This document shows positions 35,030-44,520 of a stretch of DNA of 64,000 bases, in pieces; positions within the stretch are counted from its first letter, which is position 1; every line of letters begins with the position of its first letter. The position numbers and the translations under genes were made by a program. This DNA is from Desulfomonile tiedjei (GTDB lineage Bacteria > Desulfobacterota > Desulfomonilia > Desulfomonilales > Desulfomonilaceae). The notes under the pieces are model-generated. The model was not told the DNA's origin, ran no database searches, and saw only the letters and a program-made list of their open reading frames with translations. The stretch spans positions 62,001 to 126,000 of the forward strand of contig JACRDG010000048.1 of the NCBI GenBank assembly GCA_016218715.1. Reading direction: 5' to 3'.

Positions 35030-36706
35030 TCATCCTGCCAGGGCCTTCTCGATCTGGGCATAAATCTGGTCACTGGAAAAGCCGTCCAATCGGGCACTTC
35101 CCGAAGGACACGTAGCGGCACACCCGCCGCACCCTTTGCAGAGGACCTTGTTCACCTGGCACACGCCACGGTCCTCGAAGAAATTGATCGCGCCGTACGG
35201 GCACACTTGCACGCACCCCAGGCAACCGCAGCACGTCTCGGGGCTGATGTCCGCCACGATGCCGCTCGTGTGGAGCGCATCCTTGGAAAGCACCCCCGCG
35301 GCTCTCGAGGCCGCGCCAAGACCCTGCGTTATCGCCTCCCTTATGGTGGACGGGAACCGAGCGTTGCCGCACAGATAGATGCCGTCGGTGGCAAAATCGA
35401 GCGGCTTCAGCTTCACATGGCCTTCCAGGAAGAAGCCGTTCTCGTTCAACGGCACCTTGAGCATGGTGGAAATCTCGCCCACGTCTTCCTGTGCGATGAG
35501 CGGCGTGGAAAGTACTACCAGGTCGGCAGGCATGGAAATCTGTTTTCCCATGCGGAGATGGTACACGTCCACCTTGCCGTCTTCGACAATCGGAGGTTTC
35601 TCCGGGTCGAACGTGACGTACCGGACGCCGAGTTCCTTGGACCTCCGGAACATGTCCTCGTTTTCCACTCCGTACATCTGCATGTCGCGATACAGGATCG
35701 TGACCGAAGTTGTCGGATCGTTCTCCTTCAAGAGGATCGCGTTCTTGACCGCGGTCATGCAACAGATCCGGGAACAGTACGTTCGTTCCTCACACCGGGA
35801 GCCGACGCACTGCACCATCACCACGCTTTTCGGCGTGGCGGCTCCCTGTTTGAGCATAGCCTCCAGCTCGAGGTGGGTCACGACTCTGTCGCCGTTGTAT
35901 CCCATCAGCCCAGCGGGTTTCAGGACTCGAGCACCCACCGCCACCACGATGACACCGGTCTTGATCTTGTTTTCGTTCCCGTCCGTGGCCGCGGTCACCA
36001 CGTAGTTGCCGATGTACCCCTCCACCTTCTTGACCGTGGAGTTCGTGCGGATCGCGACCTTCGGATTGTTCTCCAGCCTGCCGATCAGATCGTCGAGCAG
36101 TACCGAGGGAGGCTCATGCGTCGGGAGGATCAGGTTGAGGTCGTTGAGCAGGCCGCCCAGTCGATCCTGTTTTTCGATCAGGTCGACCTCGTATCCCATG
36201 TTGCCCAGAGCCATCGCGGCCGCCATGCCCGCCACGCCGCCACCGATCACGACGGCCTTGTGAGTCAAGCTCAGCTCGATCCTGTTGAGCGGCCTGAGTC
36301 TCGCGGCCTTGGCCACAGCCATAGCGATCTGACCTTTCGCGCGCTCGGTCCCCTTTTCCCCTTCCCGCATGTGAACCCACGAGCACTGATCCCTGATATT
36401 GGCCATCTCGAAGAGGTACGGGTTGAGGCCCGCTTCTTCGCAGGCGCTCTGGAACAGTGGCTCATGGGTACGCGGGGTGCATGAGGCCACCACCACCCGG
36501 TTGAGGTTCTCGCGAGGGATCGCCTCTTTTATCTCGTTAATTCCGCCCTCGGAACAGGTGTAGAGGTTTTCCTGGACAAAGACCACGTTGTCGAGCGTCT
36601 TCGCGTAGTCAACCAGGGTCGGCATCTTGAGGTACCCTGCGATGTTGGAACCGCAGTCGCAAATGAAAACCCCTATACGAACATCCGATGATTTCTGGTC
36701 TTTCAA
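35030..36706 (-). CDS. hdrA: HdrA C-terminal half (second, split HdrA)
   Basis: 558 residues corresponding to residues about 462-1010 of the fused HdrA encoded at 40115-43147. It starts RIGVFICDCGSNIAGYL and has SCTPRTHEPLFQ, NIRDQCSWVHMREGEK, FAD motif AVVIGGGVAGMAAAMALGN and a C-terminal pair of [4Fe-4S] sites (CCGCLGCVQVCP and CKGCGGCAATCP). I chose TTG 36706, which has GGAGAGG upstream and begins just before homology. The N-terminal half with selenocysteine is the gene upstream, and 235 bases with an inverted repeat separate them. The two halves are expected to assemble into one flavin-bifurcating HdrA. Confidence 0.85.
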   Translation of the reverse strand: MKDQKSSDVRIGVFICDCGSNIAGYLKMPTLVDYAKTLDNVVFVQENLYTCSEGGINEIKEAIPRENLNRVVVASCTPRTHEPLFQSACEEAGLNPYLFEMANIRDQCSWVHMREGEKGTERAKGQIAMAVAKAARLRPLNRIELSLTHKAVVIGGGVAGMAAAMALGNMGYEVDLIEKQDRLGGLLNDLNLILPTHEPPSVLLDDLIGRLENNPKVAIRTNSTVKKVEGYIGNYVVTAATDGNENKIKTGVIVVAVGARVLKPAGLMGYNGDRVVTHLELEAMLKQGAATPKSVVMVQCVGSRCEERTYCSRICCMTAVKNAILLKENDPTTSVTILYRDMQMYGVENEDMFRRSKELGVRYVTFDPEKPPIVEDGKVDVYHLRMGKQISMPADLVVLSTPLIAQEDVGEISTMLKVPLNENGFFLEGHVKLKPLDFATDGIYLCGNARFPSTIREAITQGLGAASRAAGVLSKDALHTSGIVADISPETCCGCLGCVQVCPYGAINFFEDRGVCQVNKVLCKGCGGCAATCPSGSARLDGFSSDQIYAQIEKALAG

Positions 36707-36884
36707 TTTAGCCTCTCCGTCTCGTTGGGCACCGGCTCCGCTCCTTGGAGGGTAAGCCCGAATCCCTCGGGATACCGTATCCGCTGGGAAGCGCCTACTA
36801 GGCAACCCAGCCTCAGTATTCACGCCGCTACAGGAAAATGCCACCGCCGAAGGCGGTAAAACCGGTTTTTGGGGGGAGGGGTCC

Positions 36885-36916
36885 GGGGAGGCCTTTCTTG
36901 CAGAAAGGGCCTCCCC
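36885..36916. repeat. GC-rich inverted repeat between split hdrA halves
   Basis: GGGGAGGCCTTTCT pairs with AGAAAGGGCCTCCCC (one unpaired base) around a three-base loop in the gap between the two hdrA genes. No T-run follows on the minus strand. It may be a partial terminator, a processing site or a REP-like repeat. A smaller repeat (CCGCCGAAGGCGG) lies beside it at about 36844-36856. Confidence 0.6.
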
Positions 36917-36941
36917 GACAATTCTCCGCCAAACTCTTCTC

Positions 36942-38375
36942 TTACACCGCCAGTGCCTGACCTCCGGTCATGACGGTTTCCGCGGCCCTTGCCGCTGCGC
37001 TGCTGGCCTGCGCCACCGACTCGGGAATGTCCAGCGGCCCTTGCGCGCACCCGCACGTGAAGATCCCCGGCACATTGGTATCCAACGGTCTGTTGGGATG
37101 CGTCCTGACGAAATTGTTGTCGTCCAGATCGAGTCCGAGCAAGTCCGCCACCTTGACGATGCCGCGAGACGCCGAGCACGCGTTGGCGAGGATCACCATG
37201 TCCAGCGTCATGGTGGTCACTTTCCGCTGCTCGGTGTCCTCGTACCGGACCACCGGATTCAAGTCTTCGTCCTGCGCGATCTCCGCGATACGGCCGCGCA
37301 CGTACTGAAGCCCCGAAACCTTGGCCCCACGGACCTTGTATTCCTCGAACCCCTTCCCCACCGTGCGCAGATCCATGTAGAAGACAAACGATTCGGTAGC
37401 CGGCTCGTGTTCCTTCGCGATGATGGCTTCCTTGATGGAGTGCATGCAGCAGTAACTGGAACAATACTTGTGGAACCGGAAATCACGTGAGCCCACGCAC
37501 TGGATGAAGCCAAGCTTCTTCGCGGTGTGGTACTTGTGAACCTGGTGTTCCACCCGTTTCTGTTCTGCCTGCAATGCTTCCAATTCAGTGGGGTCTTCGG
37601 ACTTTTCAGCCTTCTTGATGAGCTTGGCCAGGTCTTTGAGACGCACTTCGCCTCGCACGGTGGAAGGGCGGCTCAAATGGCCTTTGGTCGGGCCGCCTGC
37701 ACTGAGGAGCCGCTCCATTTCCAACGAAGAAATCACGTTGGGGAGCTTTCCGTATCCGTATTCGGGGATCTGCGTGGCATCGAACAGCTCGTATCCGGTG
37801 GACACGATCACTGCCGCGACATTCAGGTCCACGAATGATTCTTTCTGATCGTAATCCACGGCCTTGGCCTGACATACCTTGGCGCAGACGCCGCATTTCT
37901 GGCCCTTCAGCACGCGGCAGTTCTCCGGATCGATGGTGTACACGGACGGGATTCCCTGAGCGTAATCCTTGTAGATCGCCTTCCGATCGTCCAGGCCGAA
38001 GTTGAATTCGTTGGGCACCTTGGTCGGGCATTTCTCCGCGCACGCACCACAGGCAGTACACCGGGACTGGTCCACGTACCGCGGCCGTTTGCGCACCTTC
38101 ACCTTGAAGTCACCCACCTGTCCGGAGAATTCCGTCACTTCGCTGTAAGCCAGCACATTAATTTTTGGATGTCGACCGACATCCAGAAGCTTTGGCGACA
38201 GAATTCATATCGTACAGTCGTTGGTAGGAAAAGTCTTGTCCAGCTGGGCCATCTTGCCGCCAATGCTGGGGTTCTTCTCGACCAGGTGCACCTGAATGCC
38301 CATCTCGCCCAGATCGAGCGCGGCCTGCATTCCAGCTATCCCACCGCCGATGATCAAAACGTCCTTTGACGCCAT
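36942..38375 (-). CDS. hdrA: HdrA N-terminal half, selenoprotein (UGA at codon 57)
   Basis: From ATG 38375 (GGTGGAAG upstream): FAD motif [38 protein letters not shown], then TGA (38207-38205), then [20 protein letters not shown], on to [33 protein letters not shown] and the end at 36942. The fused paralogue in the same operon reads NDCSACIFSPKL, so the UGA falls on its second cysteine, a ligand of the HdrA N-terminal cluster. A perfect stem-loop follows at 38184-38167. Read through, the protein has 477 residues with one Sec. HdrA binds the bifurcating FAD. Sec-HdrA is known from methanogens. Confidence 0.9.
38167..38184 (-). promoter_or_regulatory. Predicted bacterial SECIS in hdrA
   Basis: Starting 21 nt after the UGA, GGATGTC pairs perfectly with GACATCC around the loop GGTC (about 28-31 nt after UGA). 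G and U in the apical loop agree with SelB-binding SECIS elements. Confidence 0.75.
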
Positions 38376-38493
38376 ACTTCCACCGTCCTTGTTTTGTCCA
38401 TTCCAGATTCTCTTGGTGCTCTCCCGAGGCGAGTGTCCCTCCTGCCTTCGTCGGGGCCGCCTGAAGGTCACCAAACGGTTCGAGGGAACCGGT

Positions 38494-39624
38494 TCATACC
38501 TTTAAGTGTTGAGCCAGGAGTTCGTTCATGTCACGGATCTTCAGGTCGATCTCCATATCTCGCAGGGCGCAGTTCAGATGGAGCCGACACTTGGGACATG
38601 CGGTCACCAGTGTCTCGGCGCCGACAGCCAAGGCCTCGGTGAGGCGCTCCTTCTGAATGGCTTTGGAGCAGCTCGAACAGTTCATCCACGCGCTGGTGCC
38701 GCAGCAAAGGGCGCTTTCCCGGTTGTGTTCCATCTCGCGTAACGCGATGCCGGGCAACCCCTGGAGGAGAGCCCTCGGAGCGTCTATGATCCCGGCCTGA
38801 CGCGCCAGGCGGCACGGATCGTGATAGGTGAGTACTCCCTCGAAGGGCTCGAAACTCAGCGCTCCCGCTTGCAGTTTGTCCTGGAGCAGCTCGTAGAAGT
38901 GGACGATCTCGAGATTCATGTCGCTGACTACCTCGGGATAGTACTTCTTGAACGTCAGGTACCCTTCGGGGCACTGGAACACCACCCGACGAGCGCCGAG
39001 CTTCTTGATCAACGCGACGTTGCGTGCTGCCAGCTTGGCAAAATTTTCCCGGTCGCCGTTCCAGAGAAGGTCATGGCCGCAACAGCGTTCGTCGTCGTGG
39101 ACAACCGGTTCGATCCCGACGGCGTTGAGCAGTTTCAGGACACCCTTTGGGCCATCCATGGCGTCTACGCCCCAGTCGTCGTGGAACTCCACATCGAAAA
39201 ACGGAGCACACCCCACGAAGTAGTACGTGTCGCCCGTTTCTGCTACCCGCCCTACTTCCCTGGCCCACGCGGTCTTGCTCTGCTTCACGTCGAGGGTTTG
39301 AAGCCTCATGATGGTCTGGAAGAGCCCGCGATGCGCCGGAACTCCGCCTTTACCCTGTCGCACGGCCTCTTCACGCACCATGCGGACGAACTCCGGGTAG
39401 TCGATCTTGGACGGGCAGCGGCTGCTGCACTGACCACACGAGAGACAGGACCAGATATTGACGTCCTCGAGAGGATTTTCTTCCTGCTCCATCAGGGTTT
39501 TCTCCACCATCAACCGTGGGGAAAAATCCGGTGTGACGCGGGAAACAGGGCAGCTCCCCGTGCAGATTCCGCAGTCGAGGCAATAGTACGCCTGTGTATG
39601 TTGAACGATTTCCGGTAAATTCAT
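38494..39624 (-). CDS. HdrC-HdrB fusion (HdrD-like) Fe-S protein
   Basis: 376 residues from ATG 39624, which overlaps the stop of mvhD copy 2 (ATGA). The N-terminal HdrC-like part has two [4Fe-4S] motifs ([12 protein letters not shown] and [12 protein letters not shown]). The C-terminal part has two CCG domains ([25 protein letters not shown] preceded by [11 protein letters not shown]), as in HdrB/HdrD/GlpC. The HdrB part would hold the noncubane clusters that reduce a disulfide or similar substrate. It provides a fused partner for the split HdrA module, whereas the fused HdrA module has a separate hdrB at 43210. Confidence 0.88.
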   Translation of the reverse strand: MNLPEIVQHTQAYYCLDCGICTGSCPVSRVTPDFSPRLMVEKTLMEQEENPLEDVNIWSCLSCGQCSSRCPSKIDYPEFVRMVREEAVRQGKGGVPAHRGLFQTIMRLQTLDVKQSKTAWAREVGRVAETGDTYYFVGCAPFFDVEFHDDWGVDAMDGPKGVLKLLNAVGIEPVVHDDERCCGHDLLWNGDRENFAKLAARNVALIKKLGARRVVFQCPEGYLTFKKYYPEVVSDMNLEIVHFYELLQDKLQAGALSFEPFEGVLTYHDPCRLARQAGIIDAPRALLQGLPGIALREMEHNRESALCCGTSAWMNCSSCSKAIQKERLTEALAVGAETLVTACPKCRLHLNCALRDMEIDLKIRDMNELLAQHLKV

Positions 39625-40049
39625 GCCGCGGTCTCCCTTTTCATAAGGGGGTTCCTTCCCAGCTTGCGAATTTCTTCGGTGAACTCCCGGATCACCTCGG
39701 CAAACCGCGTCCCTTCGGACGCGGAGACCCACTCCCTTCTCAGGCGGGTCTCCTCCAGGCCGAGGAGCTTCAGGATCTTCCGGGTCTTGTCGATGACCTT
39801 CTGAGCTTTTTCATTACCTTCCAGGTAATGACATTCTCCGAGGTGTCAACCGGTGACCAGGACGGCGTCGGCGCCTTTCTCAAAGGCCTTCAAGATGTAC
39901 GAAGGCGCCAGCATGCCCGAACACATCAGCCGGATGAGACGGATACTGGGCGGGTACTGGAGACGACTGACACCTGCCAGGTCTGCTCCGGCGTACGAAC
40001 ACCAGTTGCACGCGAACGCAATGATTTTGGGGTCGAATTGTTCAGTCAT
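39621..40049 (-). CDS. mvhD: MvhD/FlpD electron-transfer subunit, selenoprotein (UGA at codon 68)
   Basis: A second mvhD. From ATG 40049 (GTGGAG upstream) it reads [20 protein letters not shown] ... [13 protein letters not shown] at 39848-39846, then [20 protein letters not shown] and on to a stop overlapping the next start. UGA again sits at the first cysteine of G-C-H-x-G-x-C-H-Y. A nine-base-pair perfect stem-loop follows. The 142-residue product with Sec aligns along its whole length with copy 1 ([20 protein letters not shown] shared), which confirms that the frame is genuine. It probably serves the full-length HdrA upstream. Confidence 0.9.
39811..39831 (-). promoter_or_regulatory. Predicted bacterial SECIS in mvhD (copy 2)
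   Basis: Starting 15 nt after the UGA, TCATTACCT pairs over nine bases with AGGTAATGA around the loop GGA. It has the longest perfect stem of the three SECIS candidates. Confidence 0.75.
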
Positions 40050-40114
40050 AATCACTCCACAAGAAGGAGGTTATCGGGTCGAGTGAAATCGAGTTCCGCA
40101 TTCTCACCGCGGAT

Positions 40115-43100
40115 TCATGCCATGGCAGCGTCTATCATTTCTCCGATCTGATCGTCCTTGAAATGACGGACCGCTGCCGCGCCGGTCGGGCAGGCCACCC
40201 CGCACGCGCCGCAACCCTTGCAAAGGGCCGGGTTGACGGTCGACTTGAACACGCCGGGCGCGATCTCTTTCAGCTCAGGCGCATGGAACGGGCAGACGTC
40301 CACGCATCGGCCGCAGCCTCTGCACAGGTCCTCATCCACGACCGAAACCATCCCCGGCGCTTCCACGTAGCCGCGAGCGAGCACCGCTGCCGCATGAGAT
40401 CCGGCTGCCTCGGCCTGGGCTATGGTTTCATCCAGGGGCTTCGGATAGTGAGCGAGCCCAGCCAGAAATACACCGTCTGTGGCAAAATCCACCGGTCTGA
40501 GCTTCATGTGTGCTTCGAGGAAGTAGCCGTCTTCGTTGGTGGAGATCTTGTACATCCTGGCCAGTTCCTTGTTGTATTCGTCGGGCACGATGGCCGCGGC
40601 CAGCACGAGGCTGTCGGCCTGGATCGTCAGGGTCTCGGCCAGAGTAAGATCCTTCACGGTGACGACGATCTTTTGGCTCACGTCCACCGCGGGAGGAGCC
40701 TCCGGTTCGTAGCGGACAAAGAGCACGCCGAGGCGCCGCGCCTTTTCGTAATACGGCTCGTTGAGGCCGAAGGTGCGAATATCTCTATAGAGGACGTACA
40801 CCTGGGCCGCGGGATCGGCTTCCTTAAGCGCTATTGCATCCTGGACCGCGTGGTTGCAGCAGACTTTGCTGCACCAGGGCCGCTCCTGACACCTGGACCC
40901 CACGCACTGAATGAACACGGTGGTGCCCGCCTTCAGCACGTCAGGATTTCCTGCGGCCATGGCTTCATTCATTTCGAGCTGTGTCCTGATGCGCGGGTCT
41001 GTCCCATAGCCGTACAGGTCGGGCTTCCATTCGCTCGCGCCGGTGGCGACCACGACCACGCCATGCTCGACCTCCAGCGGGGTGCTGCCGTTCTCGCTGA
41101 TGGTGGTCTTGAAGTTCCCGATGAAGCCTTGAACGTCCTCGATTTTCGCCTTGAAGTGGACCTGGATCTTGGCATGGGACGTAACTTTCCCGATCAACTG
41201 CTTCAGGAATGCATGAATCTCCTCACCCTTGATCGTGCGGTGTAATCGCCAGGCGTTGCCTCCCAATCTTTCGGTGGCCTCGATCAGATGCACGGGAAAT
41301 CCCTGGTCCGCGAGGTTCAAGGCGGAACCCATCCCCGCAACGCCGCCTCCGATGACGAGCGCCGCCTCAACCATCGGCAACTGCTGATCCTGCACCGATT
41401 CCAGAATGCGGGAACGTGCCAACGCCATTCTGATCAGGTCTACCGCCTTGTCGGTGGCCTTTTCCTTTTCCTGCATATGCACCCAGGAGCAGTGCTCGCG
41501 AATATTGGCCATCTCGACGAGGTACTTGTTCAGCCCTGCTTCACGGGCGGTTTCCTGGAACAACGGCAAGTGGGTGCGCGGGGTGCACGACGCGACGATG
41601 ATGCGATTGAGACTGTAATCCTCGATAAGTTTCTTTATCGCGGTCTGTGCATCCTGCGAACAGGTAAAGAGATTCTCGCCCGCGTAGGCCACGCCGGGTA
41701 GGTCTTTGACCCGTTCCACCACCTCGGGAACGTTGACGGTCGAGGCAATGTTGATCCCGCACCGGCAGACGAAGACACCGATTCGCGGGTCCTGTGCTGT
41801 GAAGTCCTTTTCCGCGGGGAGCTCCTTCTTCACCGTGAGCGTGTTCCGCTGGTCCGCCAACATGCGAACCGCAACGCCCGCGGCGGCAGAAGCCTCCATA
41901 ACGGTTTGCGGGATGTCTTTCGGGGCCTGAAATGCGCCGGCCACATAGATTCCCGGCCTGGAAGTCTGCACCGGATCGAATGTTCCGGTCTCGCAGAAGT
42001 GGTTCGCGTCCAGGTCGACCTTCAGCATTTTGGCCACATCCAGAGTGGAATCGGTGGGCTTGATCCCCGCGGCCAAGACCACCAGGTCGAAGGTCTCCGT
42101 CAAGAGACGGTTGTCCTGGTCGAGGAACGTGATGTCGAGATTGCGGGTCAACGGGTCTTCCACCACTCGGCTTACCATGGACCGAATGAACCTCACCCCG
42201 GACTGTGACTTGGCCCGTTCGTAGTATTTGTCGAAATCCTTTCCGTACGCCCGTATGTCCATGAAAAAGATGGTCGGTTCGATGTGGGAGTCGTGTTCCC
42301 GTGCGATGATCGCTTCCTTGATGGATGCCATACAGCATACGGAACTGCAATGCGGCATTCCCTTCCTGGGGTCACGGGAGCCGACGCACTGAATCCAGGC
42401 GATCTTTCGCGGATGCTGTCCGTCTGACGGCCGTTTTACCTCACCCTCGAAGGGTCCCGACGCGCTGAGGATCCGCTCCATCTCGAGGTTGGTCACCACG
42501 TTCGGCATCCGGCCGTACCCGTACTCGGAGATCCTGGCCACCGGGAAGGGTTCGTATCCCGGCGTCAGGATCACTGCGCCGACCTCGATCTCGACGATCT
42601 TGTCTTCTTGCTTGTAGTCGACTGCGCCGGCGGGGCATACCTTCTGGCATACGCCGCATTTCTTTCCCTGGAATACCCGGCAATGCTCGGTGTCGATGGT
42701 GAAGACCGATGGGATGCCCTGCGCGTAATCCTTGTAAATCGCCTTCCGCACATCGTGGCCGAAGTTGTATTCGTTTGGCACCTTGGTCGGGCACTTCTGA
42801 GCGCAGGTACCGCAGGAAGTGCATTTCGCCGGGTCCACGAAACGGGCCTTCTGGCGCACCGTCACCCGAAAGTTCCCGGGTTCGCCTTCAATCCCCTCCA
42901 GTTTGCTGTACGCGAGAATCTCGATGTTGGGGTTTTGCGCGAGGGTCTGCAGTTTCGGCGAAAAGATGCAGGCAGAACAGTCATTGGTGGGGAAGGTCTT
43001 GTCCAGTTGCGCCATGACTCCCCCGATGCACGGCTTTTCCTCCACCAGATAGACCCGGAATCCCGCGTCGGCGAGGTCAAGGGACGCTTGAACGCCACCG

Positions 43101-43147
43101 ATGCCTCCTCCGAGGGTCAATACTGCTCCGATCTTGTTGTCAATCAT
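40115..43147 (-). CDS. hdrA: Full-length (fused) HdrA
   Basis: 1010 residues. The N-half has an FAD region (LTLGGGIGGVQASLDLADAG), [20 protein letters not shown] with the ordinary Cys, and Fe-S sites CTSCGTCAQKCP and CGVCQKVCP. The C-half begins near RIGVFVCRCGINIAST, has a second dinucleotide motif (ALVIGGGVAGMGSALNLADQ) and ends in two ferredoxin sites (CRGCGRCVDVCP and CKGCGACGVACP). Canonical HdrA is about 650 residues, and this fused large form occurs in sulfate reducers. The first FAD motif reads TLGGGIGG, where most have IGGGIAG. It lies 62 bases after hdrB and 65 before mvhD copy 2, giving an HdrB-HdrA-FlpD module. Confidence 0.9.
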   Translation of the reverse strand: MIDNKIGAVLTLGGGIGGVQASLDLADAGFRVYLVEEKPCIGGVMAQLDKTFPTNDCSACIFSPKLQTLAQNPNIEILAYSKLEGIEGEPGNFRVTVRQKARFVDPAKCTSCGTCAQKCPTKVPNEYNFGHDVRKAIYKDYAQGIPSVFTIDTEHCRVFQGKKCGVCQKVCPAGAVDYKQEDKIVEIEVGAVILTPGYEPFPVARISEYGYGRMPNVVTNLEMERILSASGPFEGEVKRPSDGQHPRKIAWIQCVGSRDPRKGMPHCSSVCCMASIKEAIIAREHDSHIEPTIFFMDIRAYGKDFDKYYERAKSQSGVRFIRSMVSRVVEDPLTRNLDITFLDQDNRLLTETFDLVVLAAGIKPTDSTLDVAKMLKVDLDANHFCETGTFDPVQTSRPGIYVAGAFQAPKDIPQTVMEASAAAGVAVRMLADQRNTLTVKKELPAEKDFTAQDPRIGVFVCRCGINIASTVNVPEVVERVKDLPGVAYAGENLFTCSQDAQTAIKKLIEDYSLNRIIVASCTPRTHLPLFQETAREAGLNKYLVEMANIREHCSWVHMQEKEKATDKAVDLIRMALARSRILESVQDQQLPMVEAALVIGGGVAGMGSALNLADQGFPVHLIEATERLGGNAWRLHRTIKGEEIHAFLKQLIGKVTSHAKIQVHFKAKIEDVQGFIGNFKTTISENGSTPLEVEHGVVVVATGASEWKPDLYGYGTDPRIRTQLEMNEAMAAGNPDVLKAGTTVFIQCVGSRCQERPWCSKVCCNHAVQDAIALKEADPAAQVYVLYRDIRTFGLNEPYYEKARRLGVLFVRYEPEAPPAVDVSQKIVVTVKDLTLAETLTIQADSLVLAAAIVPDEYNKELARMYKISTNEDGYFLEAHMKLRPVDFATDGVFLAGLAHYPKPLDETIAQAEAAGSHAAAVLARGYVEAPGMVSVVDEDLCRGCGRCVDVCPFHAPELKEIAPGVFKSTVNPALCKGCGACGVACPTGAAAVRHFKDDQIGEMIDAAMA

Positions 43148-43209
43148 CGTCCAACTCCTGCGTCTGTTCGGTCAAAAAGAATTCGCCACGCTTCCTGTGA
43201 AATTATCGC

Positions 43210-44061
43210 TTATATCAAGTGCTTGACGGCCAGGACTCCGTCGGGCGAGACCATGTGCTTCCTGAACCACGCCCGGGTCCCTGGGGTCTGGAGTGCAACC
43301 CCCATGAGTTCCGTGAGGAACAAGACGGGAATGCCATACAGTTTGCCGGACTCGTGTGAGACATCGCCTTGCCTCGTGTCGAGGTTGGCCTGGCACATGG
43401 GGCAGAAGGTGACAATAGCGTCCGCTTCTACCAGTAGCGCCATATCCAGCAGCCTCCGCGTGAGCTTGATCACCAGGTCCTTGCGGGTCAAGGCAAGGGA
43501 GCCTCCGCAGCAATCGGTCTTGCACGGCCACGAAACGACCTGCGCGCCCATGTCTTCAAGGACGTTATCCATCTGAACGGGATTTTCCGCGTCCGCGGGT
43601 TCGACTACGTCTGGAGGACGCACCGCGTAGCATCCATAATAGGGTACGACTCTGAGGCCTGCAAGGGGTTTAACGACTTGTTGTCTCAAGCGCCTGCGCA
43701 GTTCCTGGAGACCGAACATGTCCATACCGGACATGACCTTGATACGCCCTGTAAACGGAAAGCGGGCTTGCAGCTCCTTTTCTTTCACAAGCCGCATGGC
43801 CGCGGACTTCATCCGCACGTGGCACCCGGCACAAGGGGCCACCACGTCTCTGCCGAGACGTTCCGCGATAACGAGGTCTTTAGCCGGAAGGGCGGTTTCC
43901 AGGTATCCGTCCACCATGTGGGCTGACGACGCGCCGCAGCACGTCCAGTCGGGAATTTCGTGGAGGGAAACCTCAAGCTTCTCCGAGACGGTCCTGAAAG
44001 ATTCGTCCAGCTCCCGGGCCGAGCCCTTCAGGGTGCATCCGGGGTAGTAGCTGAATTCCAT
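43210..44061 (-). CDS. hdrB: Heterodisulfide reductase subunit B
   Basis: 283 residues from ATG 44061 (MEFSYYPGCTLKGSARELDE). Two CCG domains carry the cysteine-rich motifs CCGASS with APCAGCHVR, and PYYGCYAVRP ... CKTDCCGGSLALT ... TFCPMCQANLDTR. These bind the noncubane [4Fe-4S] clusters at the disulfide-reducing site. It is the first gene of the operon. The frame is open further upstream, but homology and the Y-Y-P-G-C motif fix the start. The physiological disulfide in non-methanogens is unknown. No separate hdrC is next to it. Confidence 0.92.
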   Translation of the reverse strand: MEFSYYPGCTLKGSARELDESFRTVSEKLEVSLHEIPDWTCCGASSAHMVDGYLETALPAKDLVIAERLGRDVVAPCAGCHVRMKSAAMRLVKEKELQARFPFTGRIKVMSGMDMFGLQELRRRLRQQVVKPLAGLRVVPYYGCYAVRPPDVVEPADAENPVQMDNVLEDMGAQVVSWPCKTDCCGGSLALTRKDLVIKLTRRLLDMALLVEADAIVTFCPMCQANLDTRQGDVSHESGKLYGIPVLFLTELMGVALQTPGTRAWFRKHMVSPDGVLAVKHLI

Positions 44062-44314
44062 AGGGAACCTCTCGCCAGCATCCAACCGCTCACCTCCCCA
44101 AGGCGAGCACCGGGCCGGCAAAAGCAATAAAACCAGTATACTACCAGCGGCCGCGGCACCGCAGACCACTTTCTCCGCTCTGGGCTTGCGGCCACATTCA
44201 TGTATGACCTTCCGCGAGCGGTGAAATGCTACCGCTCCTCGTCGGAGAAACGGACTTCCACGACGCCAGATTCTCACGGGTAGTCGTGCGCGATGGGTGG
44301 TCTTTTGCGCGGTC

Positions 44315-44364
44315 GGAAGTGACAACTTCCGTTTGATATTAGCCGTCCGGGCGCGCCATGTCAA
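44315..44364 (-). promoter_or_regulatory. Promoter and candidate operator of the hdr operon
   Basis: On the minus strand, TTGACA (44364-44359), a 17-base spacer and TAATAT (44341-44336) form a near-consensus sigma-70 promoter. GGAAGT-TGTC-ACTTCC (44330-44315) is a perfect short palindrome at the predicted transcription start, well placed for a repressor. The leader to hdrB is about 265 bases and shows no gene. Confidence 0.65.
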
Positions 44365-44520
44365 GGGGCGAGTAGGAGATCATGGGCACCGATGATAGCG
44401 GTGTCCTCAGCAAGTTCCTGCTCATCGCGTAACTACATGCTGAACGGGCTCGTATTCATTCACCGGCCCAGGGCTGCTTGAGCGGTCAACCCAGACCATC
44501 AAAAGGAGGGTTCGTTCTCC

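Noticed and set aside
35018-36484. Plus-strand open frame opposite the HdrA C-terminal half
   Set aside because: His/Arg-rich shadow of a conserved iron-sulfur flavoprotein.
40163-41245. Plus-strand open frame opposite the full-length HdrA
   Set aside because: Shadow of a gene with complete FAD and Fe-S motifs.
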